A program made the position numbers and the translations under genes. Below, piece after piece: positions 24,224 to 32,848 of a stretch of 39,791 nt of DNA. The notes below the pieces were generated by a model. The model saw nothing but the letters and a program-made list of their open reading frames with translations, ran no database searches and had not been told where the DNA came from. Position 1 is the first letter of the stretch; each line of letters opens with the position of its first letter. Origin of the DNA: Zoogloeaceae bacterium (lineage in GTDB: Bacteria > Pseudomonadota > Gammaproteobacteria > Burkholderiales > Rhodocyclaceae); NCBI GenBank assembly GCA_016791025.1, contig JAEUNX010000079.1, positions 1 to 39,791 on the forward strand. The letters are read 5' to 3'.

Positions 24224-25984
24224 ATGGTCAACGCCCAACTCAAAGTGGTCGAGTCCGATGCCGGACGACCCGTAGCGGCCCCAGTGGCACCGCTGACCGC
24301 CGTGGAGAGCCCCGTTCTCCAACTGCGAAAATTGTCGAAAAGCTATGGCACGGGCGCCCATGCCAGTGTCGTTCTCAAGGACATCAACCTCGACATTCGT
24401 GACGGTGAGTTTGTTGCGATTGTCGGATTCTCGGGCAGCGGCAAGACGACCCTGATCTCCCTCATCGCCGGCCTCATCGAACCCGACGGCGGCGAGGTGT
24501 TGTTACGTGGTCAACCGGTGACCGGGCCTGGCCCGGACCGGGGTGTCGTGTTCCAGAGCTATTCACTGATGCCCTGGATGACCGTGCGCCAGAATATCGC
24601 CCTGTCGGTGGATCAGGTGTTCAAGGATGCTCCGGCCGTCGATCGCGCGGCAAGAGTGGAGAAGTATGTCGAGATGGTCGGCCTCAGCCACGCCATTGAG
24701 CGCCGCCCGGCGGAGCTTTCCGGTGGCATGCGCCAACGGGTCAATGTGGCGCGGGCACTGGCGGCCAAGCCCGAGATCCTGCTCCTCGACGAGCCCTTGT
24801 CGGCGCTCGATGCCTTGACCCGCGCCAATCTCCAGGACGAAATCATCGAGATCTGGAGCAAGGAAAAGAAGACCGTGGTCCTCATCACCAATGACGTGGA
24901 TGAAGGGATCATCATGGCCGACCGCATCATCCCCCTGAATCCTGGGCCCGGCGCCACCTTCGGGCCCGAGTTCGTGGTGGATCTCCCCCGTCCGCGCGAT
25001 CGCACCGAGATGAACCACTCGCCGGAATTCAAGCGCATCCGTAAGGCGGTGACCGAATACCTGATGCAGGTGAGTTCTGATCAGGCGGCCGAAAACACGG
25101 GCAAAGTCATCAATCTGCCCAGTGTGCTGCCCAATACCAGCGCCGAATACCTGGCCCAGCAGCAGTCAAAAGCGACCGAGGCCAAGCGGCCATCCGCCGC
25201 CAATCTCGCCCGCTATGTCGAGTTCTCCAAGGTCTGCAAAGTCTACCCGACGAAGAAGGGCCCGCTTACCGTGGTCGAAGATTTCGATCTGCGAATTCGC
25301 AAAGGGGAATTCATTTCGGTGATCGGCCACTCGGGCTGCGGCAAGTCGACGGTGCTGTCGATGATGGCGGGCCTCTCGGACGTGAGCTCAGGAGGCATCA
25401 TCCTGGATGGGCGGGAGGTGGCCACCGCCGGCCCCGACCGTGGCATCGTCTTCCAGGCGCCCAGCCTCGTTCCCTGGCTTACTGCCTACGAGAACGTCTG
25501 TCTGGGTGTCGAACAGGTCTATCCCCATGCCAACCGGGAGGAGCGTCACAACATCGTGGTGCATTACCTTAACCGGGTTGGGCTGGCGGATGCCTTGCAC
25601 AAGAAGGCCTACGAACTCTCAAACGGGATGAAGCAGCGAGTCGGCATTGCACGGGCCTTTGCCTTGTCTCCCAAGATGCTGCTTCTGGACGAGCCCTTCG
25701 GCATGCTGGACTCCTTGACTCGCTGGGATCTGCAGGAAGTGCTGATGGAAGTCTGGAGCCGCGCCCAACTTACCGCCATGATGGTCACCCATGACGTCGA
25801 TGAGGCCATTCTGCTCGCGGATCGGGTAGTGATGATGACCAACGGGCCGAGGGCCCGGGTGGGCAAGGTGCTGACGATCGACCTGCCCCGGCCGCGCTCG
25901 CGCAAGATGCTGCTGGAGCACCCGGACTACTATGATCTGCGGGAAGAGCTCCTGAGCTTCCTGGGCGAGTGCGGGCACCACTGA
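24224..25984 (+). CDS. Fused tandem nitrate transport ATPase (NrtC-NrtD type)
   Basis: A 586-residue protein with two full ABC ATPase domains that power nitrate uptake through NrtB. Domain one (about 35-265) has Walker [10 protein letters not shown], signature [14 protein letters not shown] and Walker [14 protein letters not shown]. Domain two (about 335-575) has Walker [10 protein letters not shown], variant signature [14 protein letters not shown] and Walker [14 protein letters not shown]. In cyanobacteria NrtC and NrtD are separate and NrtC carries an NrtA-like domain; here two plain ATPases are fused with a linker (about 285-325). The ATG at 24224 follows GAAAGGAAAAAGC. It is the last gene of the nrt operon. 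Confidence 0.93.
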   Translation: MVNAQLKVVESDAGRPVAAPVAPLTAVESPVLQLRKLSKSYGTGAHASVVLKDINLDIRDGEFVAIVGFSGSGKTTLISLIAGLIEPDGGEVLLRGQPVTGPGPDRGVVFQSYSLMPWMTVRQNIALSVDQVFKDAPAVDRAARVEKYVEMVGLSHAIERRPAELSGGMRQRVNVARALAAKPEILLLDEPLSALDALTRANLQDEIIEIWSKEKKTVVLITNDVDEGIIMADRIIPLNPGPGATFGPEFVVDLPRPRDRTEMNHSPEFKRIRKAVTEYLMQVSSDQAAENTGKVINLPSVLPNTSAEYLAQQQSKATEAKRPSAANLARYVEFSKVCKVYPTKKGPLTVVEDFDLRIRKGEFISVIGHSGCGKSTVLSMMAGLSDVSSGGIILDGREVATAGPDRGIVFQAPSLVPWLTAYENVCLGVEQVYPHANREERHNIVVHYLNRVGLADALHKKAYELSNGMKQRVGIARAFALSPKMLLLDEPFGMLDSLTRWDLQEVLMEVWSRAQLTAMMVTHDVDEAILLADRVVMMTNGPRARVGKVLTIDLPRPRSRKMLLEHPDYYDLREELLSFLGECGHH

Positions 25985-25994
25985 GCCCGATCGC

Positions 25995-26033
25995 AGGGCG
26001 GCGCGGCGGATCGCCGCGCCCCGCGGCGGCCCT
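25995..26033 (+). terminator. Strong GC hairpin after nrtCD
   Basis: A perfect 9-bp stem, GGCGCGGCG (26000-26008) and CGCCGCGCC (26012-26020), closes on GAT, with an outer AGGGC/GCCCT pair (25995-25999, 26029-26033). No T-tract follows, so termination may need Rho or be partial. Confidence 0.5.
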
Positions 26034-26102
26034 CGCTGGCTCAAGAGCAGCCGTTCGCCGCCGTTAGCGGCAGGTGGTCAATTTTCGAGGCCCCGCCACC
26101 GT

Positions 26103-26408
26103 ATGGATTACCGAGATCTTCCCGACCGCCGTCTCGATCGTCGCGTTCCGCTGGGATGCGCTGCTGCGCTTTTTTCACCGGGCGGAGTTCGGTGGGACGC
26201 CCGTTGCGTGGAGCTCTCCGTTGGCGGCATGACGCTGGTGACCGCCTACGTTCCAGGTGAGAGTGAGGTCGTCGAAGTCGAGGTTCAGCCGCCGGTCGAG
26301 CGACCAACCGCTGCGCCCCTGCGGGTCAAAGCCCGCGTGAAACGCTGCCATGGCCACGGGGATGGCCACTATGAGCTGGGCCTGGAAACGCTGCGGGTGA
26401 TTGCCTGA
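26103..26408 (+). CDS. PilZ-domain protein
   Basis: A 101-residue single-domain protein resembling PilZ, which typically binds cyclic di-GMP. The arginine-rich start (DRRLDRRVPL) corresponds to the RxxxR motif and CVELSVGGM to the [DN]xSxxG motif, with Glu in place of Asp or Asn. The end (GHYELGLETLRVI) is also typical. The Glu substitution leaves ligand binding uncertain. It lies between the nrt operon and the convergent PP2C-kinase gene (28 bp between stops). A link between c-di-GMP and nitrate assimilation would be inference from position only. Confidence 0.78.
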   Translation: MDYRDLPDRRLDRRVPLGCAAALFSPGGVRWDARCVELSVGGMTLVTAYVPGESEVVEVEVQPPVERPTAAPLRVKARVKRCHGHGDGHYELGLETLRVIA

Positions 26409-26436
26409 TCCGCGATCCGGCTAGCGGCTCCGCCGG

Positions 26437-28125
26437 TTAGCGCACCACGAGCAGGTAAAGTAGCAGGATATTCAGGGTCAAGGAGCCGGCGGCCAGGAGT
26501 TTGAGGCCGAGCTGCGGGTTGCGTTGCAACAATGGCGTGCGGCGGGGGACGGCGAGGGGACGGTGAGCGCCGCGTTCCAGCGCGAGCAGGAATTCCTCCG
26601 CGGTTTCGAAGCGGTCCTTGGCTTCGCGGGCGACGGATTTGAGGAGGATCGCCTCCAGCCACTCAGGAATGTCGGGTCGATAGCGATTTGGTGTCACCGG
26701 GTCACCAAATTTCGGTTTCTGGAACGGCTCGATCTCGCCATAGGGATACTTGCGCGTCAGCAGCTCGTACAGAGTTACCCCCACCGCATAGAGGTCCGTC
26801 GAGACATCCGCCGGAGCCCCGGCAAAGAGTTCCGGCGCCATATAGCTTGGCGTGCCAGGATTATTGATTTCGCTGAAGCCTCCGGCCTCCTTCTGTCCAT
26901 CCGAGGCGGCGACGCCCAAATCGAGGATGCGCAAACGGCCGTCGCTGCCCAGATGGAGATTGTCTGGCTTGATGTCGCGATGGACGATCGACAGGCGGTG
27001 GAGAATCGCCAGACCCTTCAGGATTTCGACTCCCGAAGTGGCGACTTCGGTGGCAGCGAAGCGGTGACCCGCCGTCAAACGGGCCTTCAGGCTCGCGCCT
27101 TCATGCCAAGTCATCAGGTAGTAGAGGTGGGATCGTCCAGGGTGGGGAATGACCTGGGGTAGCCTCCAATCCACCACCCGGCCGGCCAGCCACTCTTCGT
27201 GGGCAAGGGCGGCGGTGGATTGGGCATCATTCGCTTCTGGTCGGAGCGTCTTGAGAATTCGGATCTCCCCGCTGGCGTCCTGGACTCGGTAGAGCAGCGT
27301 CACCCGCGACTCGTGGAGGCTGTCGAGGACCCTCAGGCCATCGATTTCCTGGCCGGGCCGAAGTAGTGGCGGGAGTGGCAAGGACTGCAGCCGGGCGATG
27401 GTGTCAAGGAGCTGATCCTTGGGCAGGCGATCCACCTGGAGGACCATGGCCGTGCAGTTGTCCTGGCTACCGCTGTCTTCTGCGTCCATGGCCAGGCGCG
27501 AGGCAGCTTCCTGGGGATCGCGAGCGGCGAGAAGGATGGCCTGAATCCGGGTGTCGCCCAATTGGTTCCAGACCCCGTCGGTCACCAGGGCGAAGCGGTC
27601 GCCCTCCTCCAGATCCCCATCCGAAAAATCGATTTGAACCCGATGGTCGAGGCCGATGGCCCGGGAGAGCACATTGTTGAGTTCCGGGTGCTCCCACACA
27701 TGGTCGTTCGTCAGGCGCTCCATCTCTTTGCCGCGCAACCGGTAGATCCGTGAGTCGCCGACATGGGCGACCGTATAGCGCCGGCCCCGCATGACCAGGA
27801 CCGACAAGGTGGTGGCCATTCCCGCGGTTTCACGGGTCTTGGCGGTTTGGGACACCAGCCAGCGGTTGAGCGCCGAGATGACTGTTTCGAGGGACTTGGG
27901 CACGCTCCACGTTTGGGGGGTGGCGTAATAGTCTGACAGGAGCCCACGCACGGTGTACTCCGACGCCTCGCGGCCATTGACATGTCCGCCGACGCCGTCG
28001 GCCACGGCCACGATTACCCCCTTGCCATCGAGTTCCGCTCCTTCCGGGGTGACCGCCCCGCAAAAGTCTTCATTGCGCGGGCGCGGACCAGTGAGGGAGG
28101 CATGGCCGACCGTGGTTTTCAGCAT
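26437..28125 (-). CDS. PP2C phosphatase fused to Ser/Thr protein kinase, membrane-anchored
   Basis: A 562-residue bifunctional signalling protein. The N-terminal PP2C domain (about 1-235) has RPRNEDF, VAVADGVGGHVNGREAS, AHVGDSRIYRL, ALVTDGVW and SGSQDNCTAMV, all metal-site motifs. A Hanks-type kinase (about 255-525) has the catalytic loop IVHRDIKPDNLHL, DLG in place of DFG, and GTPSYMAPE. The glycine-rich loop is weak. A C-terminal hydrophobic segment (LAAGSLTLNILLLYLLVV) anchors it in the membrane. The start is the ATG at 28125. Such fusions recur next to narK in nitrate-assimilation clusters, suggesting control of nitrate uptake, but the target is unknown. Confidence 0.9.
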   Translation of the reverse strand: MLKTTVGHASLTGPRPRNEDFCGAVTPEGAELDGKGVIVAVADGVGGHVNGREASEYTVRGLLSDYYATPQTWSVPKSLETVISALNRWLVSQTAKTRETAGMATTLSVLVMRGRRYTVAHVGDSRIYRLRGKEMERLTNDHVWEHPELNNVLSRAIGLDHRVQIDFSDGDLEEGDRFALVTDGVWNQLGDTRIQAILLAARDPQEAASRLAMDAEDSGSQDNCTAMVLQVDRLPKDQLLDTIARLQSLPLPPLLRPGQEIDGLRVLDSLHESRVTLLYRVQDASGEIRILKTLRPEANDAQSTAALAHEEWLAGRVVDWRLPQVIPHPGRSHLYYLMTWHEGASLKARLTAGHRFAATEVATSGVEILKGLAILHRLSIVHRDIKPDNLHLGSDGRLRILDLGVAASDGQKEAGGFSEINNPGTPSYMAPELFAGAPADVSTDLYAVGVTLYELLTRKYPYGEIEPFQKPKFGDPVTPNRYRPDIPEWLEAILLKSVAREAKDRFETAEEFLLALERGAHRPLAVPRRTPLLQRNPQLGLKLLAAGSLTLNILLLYLLVVR

Positions 28126-28256
28126 GGTATTCACTCCGGAAACGGGCCGAGATCGCAAGTGTTCGGGGTTGTACAACAAAATCCGAGCCCCCTGGGCGGG
28201 GCACAGGGGGCTCGTCGGGATCGCTGCGGGCTAGGCCCGCTCAGGCTGGACGCAGC

Positions 28257-29471
28257 TTAGATCTTGGCGGCGGTGAGGTGCGGAGCGCCCCAGGTGGTCC
28301 GCCAGCGCTGCTTCACCCCGGTGAGACCGAGAAGCGCCAGGATCGCGAGGCCGGCGAAGATCAGGAAGCCGATCTGGTAAGAGCCGGTGAGTTGCTTGGA
28401 GTAGCCCAGGCTGGCGGCCAGATAGAAACCGCCGACACCGCCGGCCATGCCGACGAGGCCCGTCATCACGCCAATTTCCTTCTTGAAGCGCTGGGGCACC
28501 AATTGGAATACTGCGCCGTTGCCCATGCCGAGGGCCAGCATGGCGCAGACGAAGGCGGCGAGAGCCATCCAGGAGGTGGGTAGGCCTACGCTGACGATGG
28601 CAAGGAAGGCCGCGGCAACCACGTACATCACAGTGAGGGACTTCACGCCGCCGATCCGGTCGGCGACGTTGCCCCCGATGGGGCGGACCAAAGATCCAGC
28701 GAAAACGCAGGCGGCGGTATAGAGGCCGGCGACCTTTGGATCGAGACCATATTGGGTGTTGAAGTAGATCACCAGGGAGGAGGCGAGGCCGACAAAACCG
28801 CCGAAGGTTACAGAATAGAAGAACATGAACCACCACGCGTCCTTGTCCTTGAGCACCTTCAGGTACTCCGCGAGGGTCTTGGGCGGTGGGGCATTGGGCG
28901 CATCCTTGGCCATGAAGATGAAGACGAAGAACACGATGATCAGGGGAATCAACGCGATGCCGAAGACGTTGTTCCAGCCGAAGGCCGCCGCCAGACCGGG
29001 GGCGAAGAGGGCAGCCAGGGCGGTGCCGGAGTTGCCTGCACCCGCGATGCCCATGGCCGTGCCCTGGTGTTCGGGCGGATACCAACGGGAGGCCAGCGGG
29101 AGGGCGGCTGCAAAGGAGGCACCCGCGACGCCAAGGAACAGGCCCAGGATTAGGGTTTCCTGATAGGAATGAATGCCGGCCAGCCAGGCATAGGTCAGCG
29201 CGCCAATCACAATGATCTGGCCGATGATGGCCGCTTTCTTGGGGGACAAGCGATCCACCAGGATTCCCATCACGATGCGCAGAAGGGCGCCGGAGAGGAC
29301 GGGCGTCGCCACCATCAGGCCTTTCTGGGCAGCATCCAGGCCCAGGTCCTTGGCAATGCCGACCCCCAAGGGTCCCAGCATGACCCAAACCATGAAAGCG
29401 AGGTCGAAATACAAGAATGCGGCAAGCAAGGTCGGGGTATGACCCGCTTGCAGGAAGGATTTACGGTCCAT
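28257..29471 (-). CDS. narK: NarK/NasA-type nitrate transporter (MFS, NNP family)
   Basis: A 404-residue major facilitator protein of the nitrate/nitrite porter family, with about 12 membrane segments. Both nitrate-signature regions are present: IAGAGNSGTALAALFAP in TM5 and LGMGNGAVFQLVPQRF in TM11. The MFS loop appears as GILVDRLSPKKAAIIGQ. The chosen ATG at 29471 follows GGAG; the longer frame to 29606 runs through structured intergenic DNA. It probably acts in nitrate uptake alongside NrtABCD, giving two import systems in one cluster. It lies downstream of nirD and upstream of the phosphatase-kinase gene. Confidence 0.94.
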   Translation of the reverse strand: MDRKSFLQAGHTPTLLAAFLYFDLAFMVWVMLGPLGVGIAKDLGLDAAQKGLMVATPVLSGALLRIVMGILVDRLSPKKAAIIGQIIVIGALTYAWLAGIHSYQETLILGLFLGVAGASFAAALPLASRWYPPEHQGTAMGIAGAGNSGTALAALFAPGLAAAFGWNNVFGIALIPLIIVFFVFIFMAKDAPNAPPPKTLAEYLKVLKDKDAWWFMFFYSVTFGGFVGLASSLVIYFNTQYGLDPKVAGLYTAACVFAGSLVRPIGGNVADRIGGVKSLTVMYVVAAAFLAIVSVGLPTSWMALAAFVCAMLALGMGNGAVFQLVPQRFKKEIGVMTGLVGMAGGVGGFYLAASLGYSKQLTGSYQIGFLIFAGLAILALLGLTGVKQRWRTTWGAPHLTAAKI

Positions 29472-29559
29472 TTCAAAGTTCTCCGTCAAATTCGGGGCGC
29501 AGCACGCCCTCGCCGCCGTTAAACGACAGCATTGGCAACAACAGTATTCAAGTGAAGGG

Positions 29560-29613
29560 TCACGCGGCGGAGGCTGGGAGGGAGGTGCCTGGAGGCATAC
29601 CCCCACCGCGTGA
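29560..29613 (-). other. Strong inverted repeat between nirD and narK
   Basis: TCACGCGG (29560-29567) and CCGCGTGA (29606-29613) are perfect inverted arms enclosing a second GC-rich fold around TGCCT/AGGCA. There is no T-tract. It could be a partial terminator or RNA-stability element setting narK level relative to nirBD. Confidence 0.5.
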
Positions 29614-29617
29614 TCGG

Positions 29618-29950
29618 TCAGAGCTGTAGGAACACCGCTCCATCTTCCACTTTGCAGGGGAAGTGTTTCGTGCAGCCGACGTCCGGGGCGACCGCCTGCC
29701 CGTCTTCGAGCTGGATCTTCCAGCTGTGAAGGGGGCAGGTAACGGTCTTGCCATGGACGATACCCTGGGACAGGGGGCCGGCCTTATGGGGGCAGCGGTC
29801 CCGCAGGGCGAACACTTCGCCGTCGCCATTACGGAAGACCGCGATGGCGCCATGGGCAGGGCTATTCACGACGCGTGAACCGAGGATGGGAATTTCATCC
29901 ACAGTGCATACGCGCTTCCAATCAACATCAGCTTCCAGAGTGGTGGTCAT
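29618..29950 (-). CDS. nirD: Assimilatory nitrite reductase small subunit NirD (Rieske type)
   Basis: NirD partners NirB in NAD(P)H-dependent reduction of nitrite to ammonium. The 110-residue protein is a Rieske-like domain with both cluster motifs intact: RCPHKAG (CxH) and TCPLHSW (CxxH). Some enterobacterial NirD proteins lack these ligands, so this one probably binds a [2Fe-2S] centre. Its ATG overlaps the stop of the 33-residue ORF upstream (ATGA), which itself follows nirB closely, implying coupled translation. Confidence 0.94.
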   Translation of the reverse strand: MTTTLEADVDWKRVCTVDEIPILGSRVVNSPAHGAIAVFRNGDGEVFALRDRCPHKAGPLSQGIVHGKTVTCPLHSWKIQLEDGQAVAPDVGCTKHFPCKVEDGAVFLQL

Positions 29951-30048
29951 CGTGTTTCTCCCGTCGCAGCGGGCAAAAGGTCAAAGATTTCGCAGGCATC
30001 GTCCGGATCGCGACGTCCAGCCCAGCCCCAGGTTTCCCATTCGCTCAT
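29947..30048 (-). CDS. Small ORF (33 residues) between nirB and nirD
   Basis: An ATG at 30048 preceded by GGGAG opens a 33-codon frame beginning MSEWETWGWAGRRDP and ending ATGETR; its TGA overlaps the nirD ATG as ATGA. It starts 11 bp after the nirB stop. It is rich in Trp, Asp and Glu, with one Cys and no membrane segment. The ribosome site and the exact fit between nirB and nirD argue that it is translated. It may be a small subunit or a leader that couples nirD translation to nirB. I do not recognise a family. Confidence 0.6.
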   Translation of the reverse strand: MSEWETWGWAGRRDPDDACEIFDLLPAATGETR

Positions 30049-30059
30049 GGCGACTCCCG

Positions 30060-32501
30060 TCAGACCGACAGATTCTCGAACTGGCGGCGCAGGACCGGCG
30101 TTTCGGCGTGCTCGATCCAGGGGTCCTTGTAGCCCTGAAGGGCAAACAGGAGGCGCTCGTAAAGGGCTTTGCGATTGGCCTCGTCGTTCACCACCTTTTC
30201 CTTGATGTAGTCCAGGCCGACCCGCTGCACGTAGTGACAGGTGCGGTCGAGGTAATAGGCCTCCTCCCGGTAGAGCTGAATGAAAGCACCGGAATACTCC
30301 ATCACCTCTTCGTCGGATTTCACCTTGCAGAGGAACTCGGCCACCTCGGTCTTGATGCCGCCGTTACCGGCCACATAGATTTCGTAGCCGGAATCGACGC
30401 CGATAACCCCCACGTCCTTGATGCCGGCCTCTGCGCAGTTGCGCGGGCAGCCTGAGACGGCAAGCTTCACCTTGTGGGGCGACCACATGCCGAAGAGCAT
30501 CTTTTCAAGCTTGACCCCCATGTCCATGGAGCGCTGAGTCCCAAAGCGACAATGCTCGGCACCGACGCAGGTCTTCACAGTGCGCAGGCTCTTGCCATAG
30601 GCGTGGCCTGACACCATGCCAGCCTTGGCAAAGTCCGACCACATGCCTGGGAGGTCTTCCTTCTTTACGCCCAGGAGGTCGATGCGCTGGCCTCCGGTGA
30701 CCTTGACGGTGGGAACCTTGTACTTTTCTGCTGCATCCGCGATGGCCCGCAGCTCATCCGGAGTCGTGAGGCCGCCCCACATGCGGGGCACGACCGAATA
30801 GGTGCCATCCTTTTGGATGTTGGCATGGGCCCGTTCGTTGATGAAGCGGCTCTGGGGGTCGTCCAGGGCCTCATGGGGCCAAGTGGATAGGCAGTAGTAA
30901 TTGAGAGCCGGGCGGCAGGTGGCGCAACCGTTCGGGGTCTTCCACCCCAAAGTGGCGATGGCTTCCTGGGCTGACAGGATCTTCTGGTCGCGAATGGCCT
31001 TCCGGACATCGCCGTGGGAAAGATCAGTACAGCCGCAGATGGCTTTGCTGGAGGAATCCGCCGGGGTGTACGCGCCACCAACCGTCGAAGCCAGGATTTG
31101 TTCCACCAGGCCCGTGCAGGAGCCGCAGGAACTGGAAGCCTTGGTGTGCTTACGAACATCTTCGAGGCTGAAGAGACCATGCTCCTTGATCGCCTTGACG
31201 ATGGTGCCCTTGCACACCCCGTTGCAGCCGCACACTTCGGCTTCATCAGGCATCGCTGCAGCGGAGTTGGCGCCCTTGTGACCGGCGTCGCCGAGGTGGC
31301 TGTTGCCGAACAAGAGATGGTCGCGAATCTCGCGGATGTCCTGGCCATCTTTGAGCATCTGGAAATACCAGGAGCCGTCCTTGGTGTCGCCATAGAGGAC
31401 GGCGCCTTCAATCTTGTCACCCTTCAGGACGACGCGCTTGTAGATGCCGGCGCCTGGATCGTGGAGCACGATGTCTTCGGTCCCCTCGCCGCCACTGAAG
31501 TTGCCGCAGGAGAAGACGTCAATCCCGGTAACCTTGAGCTTGGTACTGGTCACGGAGCCCTGGTAGCGACCAATTCCGAACATTGCCAGGTGATTGGCGC
31601 AAACCTTCGCCTGTTCGAACAGGGGAGCTACCAGGCCATAGGCGGTACCGCGATGGTTGGCGCATTCACCCACCGCATAGACCCGGGGATCGTAGGTCTG
31701 AAGGGTGTCATTGACTACGATGCCCCGGTCACAGTGAATGCCGGCCTTCTCGGCCAGTTCAACGTTGGGGCGGATTCCGGCGGCGATACACACCAAGTCC
31801 GCAGGGATGGTTTCACCGTCTTTGAAGCGGACCGCACAGACCCGGCCAGATTCGCCGGCCACCAGCTCGGCGGTCTGCTTGTTCAGCGCGAACTTCATGC
31901 CTTTCTTGGCCAGGGCGGATTCGAGCATCTTGCCGGAGGTGCGGTCGAGCTGACGTTCCATGATCCAGTCGGCGATATGGACCACGGTCACATCCATGCC
32001 CCGCAAGGCAAGGCCGTTGGCCGCTTCCAGCCCAAGGAGGCCGGCGCCGATCACCACCGCGTGCTTATAGCGCGCGGCGGCATCAATCATTTCGTCGGTG
32101 TCCTTGATGTCCCGGTAGGAAATGACCCCGGGGAGATCCTTGCCAGGAATGGGTGGCATGAAGGGGTTTGAGCCGGTGGCGAGGAGCAGACGGTCGTATT
32201 CGGCCTCGGTTCCGTCCTCGGCCACGACCTTGCGTTGGGTACGATTGATCTGCGTGATCTTCTTGCCCAGATGCAAGGTGATTTCATTGTCGGCGTACCA
32301 CTGGAGATCGTTCAGGATGATGTCCTGAATGGTCATCTCTCCCGCCAGCACCGGCGACAACAGGATGCGGTTGTAGTTGGGGTGAGGCTCCGCCCCAAAC
32401 ACGGTGATGTCGTACATGTCAGGAGCAATCTTCCGCAGCTCTTCGAGCGTGCGAACCCCAGCCATGCCGTTGCCAACCATAACGAGCTTCAATTTGCGCA
32501 T
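30060..32501 (-). CDS. nirB: Assimilatory nitrite reductase large subunit NirB
   Basis: NirB reduces nitrite to ammonium using NAD(P)H. The 813-residue protein has an N-terminal FAD/NAD(P) disulfide-reductase-like domain (VMVGNGMAGVR, GAGLLGLEAANGLALRG, YAVGECANHRG), two BFD-like [2Fe-2S] regions (CGCNGVCKGTIVKAI with CGSCTGLVEQI; CGCTDLSHGDVRKAI with CATCRPALNYY) and a C-terminal nitrite/sulfite reductase half. The siroheme-[4Fe-4S] ligands are CVGAEHCRFGTQ and CPRNCAEAG. Length is normal. Upstream are a sigma-54 promoter (32685-32700) and a leader with two ANTAR-like hairpins whose alternative fold covers the ribosome site. nirD and a small ORF follow. Confidence 0.96.
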   Translation of the reverse strand: MRKLKLVMVGNGMAGVRTLEELRKIAPDMYDITVFGAEPHPNYNRILLSPVLAGEMTIQDIILNDLQWYADNEITLHLGKKITQINRTQRKVVAEDGTEAEYDRLLLATGSNPFMPPIPGKDLPGVISYRDIKDTDEMIDAAARYKHAVVIGAGLLGLEAANGLALRGMDVTVVHIADWIMERQLDRTSGKMLESALAKKGMKFALNKQTAELVAGESGRVCAVRFKDGETIPADLVCIAAGIRPNVELAEKAGIHCDRGIVVNDTLQTYDPRVYAVGECANHRGTAYGLVAPLFEQAKVCANHLAMFGIGRYQGSVTSTKLKVTGIDVFSCGNFSGGEGTEDIVLHDPGAGIYKRVVLKGDKIEGAVLYGDTKDGSWYFQMLKDGQDIREIRDHLLFGNSHLGDAGHKGANSAAAMPDEAEVCGCNGVCKGTIVKAIKEHGLFSLEDVRKHTKASSSCGSCTGLVEQILASTVGGAYTPADSSSKAICGCTDLSHGDVRKAIRDQKILSAQEAIATLGWKTPNGCATCRPALNYYCLSTWPHEALDDPQSRFINERAHANIQKDGTYSVVPRMWGGLTTPDELRAIADAAEKYKVPTVKVTGGQRIDLLGVKKEDLPGMWSDFAKAGMVSGHAYGKSLRTVKTCVGAEHCRFGTQRSMDMGVKLEKMLFGMWSPHKVKLAVSGCPRNCAEAGIKDVGVIGVDSGYEIYVAGNGGIKTEVAEFLCKVKSDEEVMEYSGAFIQLYREEAYYLDRTCHYVQRVGLDYIKEKVVNDEANRKALYERLLFALQGYKDPWIEHAETPVLRRQFENLSV

Positions 32502-32599
32502 GATTTCCCTCGCAACAAAATCTAGCGGGCGCCAGATACAAAATGCCTTGCCGCGTCAGGGATCGACATTGACCCATGGGCACCGGCCATCGTTAGCCG
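32502..32599 (-). ncRNA. Candidate NasT-responsive leader of nirB with ribosome-site sequestration
   Basis: On the minus strand, P1 (32584-32599) pairs CGGCT with GGCCG around hexaloop AACGAT, and P2 (32560-32575) pairs GGGTC with GATCC around AATGTC, with 8 nt between. Both loops have A1 and G4. No clear terminator follows. Instead GATCCCTGACGC (32553-32564), which includes the P2 3' arm, can pair with GCGAGGGAAATC (32502-32513), containing the AGGG ribosome site, as three short helices of 3, 4 and 3 bp. Inference: NasT binding to P2 would free the ribosome site. Confidence 0.6.
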
Positions 32600-32604
32600 C
32601 CACC

Positions 32605-32665
32605 GGAAAGCTGATGCGATGTGAGTTTCAGCTCTCCCGCTGGACGCCCTCGGGCGGGGCGGGAG
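32605..32665 (-). other. Two overlapping hairpins near the 5' end of the nirB leader
   Basis: Hairpin A pairs CTCCCGC (32659-32665) with GCGGGAG (32634-32640) and has an inner CGCCC/GGGCG stem. Hairpin B pairs GGAGAGCTGA (32628-32637) with TCAGCTTTCC (32605-32614). They share 32634-32637, so they cannot both form fully. No long T-tract follows B (only TTT). Confidence 0.5.
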
Positions 32666-32684
32666 CATTTCCGCAGATGGTGGA

Positions 32685-32700
32685 AGCAATAGTTATGCCA
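32685..32700 (-). promoter_or_regulatory. Sigma-54 promoter of nirB
   Basis: The minus strand reads TGGCATAACTATTGCT: GG-N10-GC spacing, perfect TTGCT at -12 and two differences in the -24 block. The transcript would start near 32674, giving a leader of about 170 nt. Upstream are a 19-bp palindrome, an IHF-like site and NtrC-like half-sites, the normal order for a sigma-54 promoter. Confidence 0.75.
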
Positions 32701-32714
32701 AGAGCGGTCGCTAA

Positions 32715-32733
32715 CCAAGAAGGTCCTTCTTGG
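32715..32733. promoter_or_regulatory. Perfect 19-bp palindrome upstream of the nirB promoter
   Basis: CCAAGAAGGTCCTTCTTGG is a perfect palindrome around a single central base. It is centred about 50 bp before the predicted nirB start, between the -24 element and the IHF-like site, and looks like an operator for a dimeric regulator that I cannot name. Confidence 0.6.
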
Positions 32734-32748
32734 CGGATTGTTGTGATG

Positions 32749-32761
32749 TAAATCTATGATA
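32749..32761 (-). promoter_or_regulatory. Candidate IHF site upstream of nirB
   Basis: The minus strand reads TATCATAGATTTA, one mismatch to WATCAR-N4-TTR, with an A/T tract (32760-32772) on its upstream side. It lies between the enhancer-like repeats and the sigma-54 promoter. Confidence 0.45.
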
Positions 32762-32848
32762 ATAAATAAAAACCTGCTGACTGGCGGAGAGGCCGGAACT
32801 CAGTTTGGGCAGGGGGAGGCGCAGGAAGCCCCTGGATGCCTATTGCAA

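Noticed and set aside
29472..29606. Longer narK start at 29606
   Set aside because: The added residues are Cys/Pro-rich and not membrane-protein-like, the region is a structured spacer, and the ATG at 29471 has GGAG.
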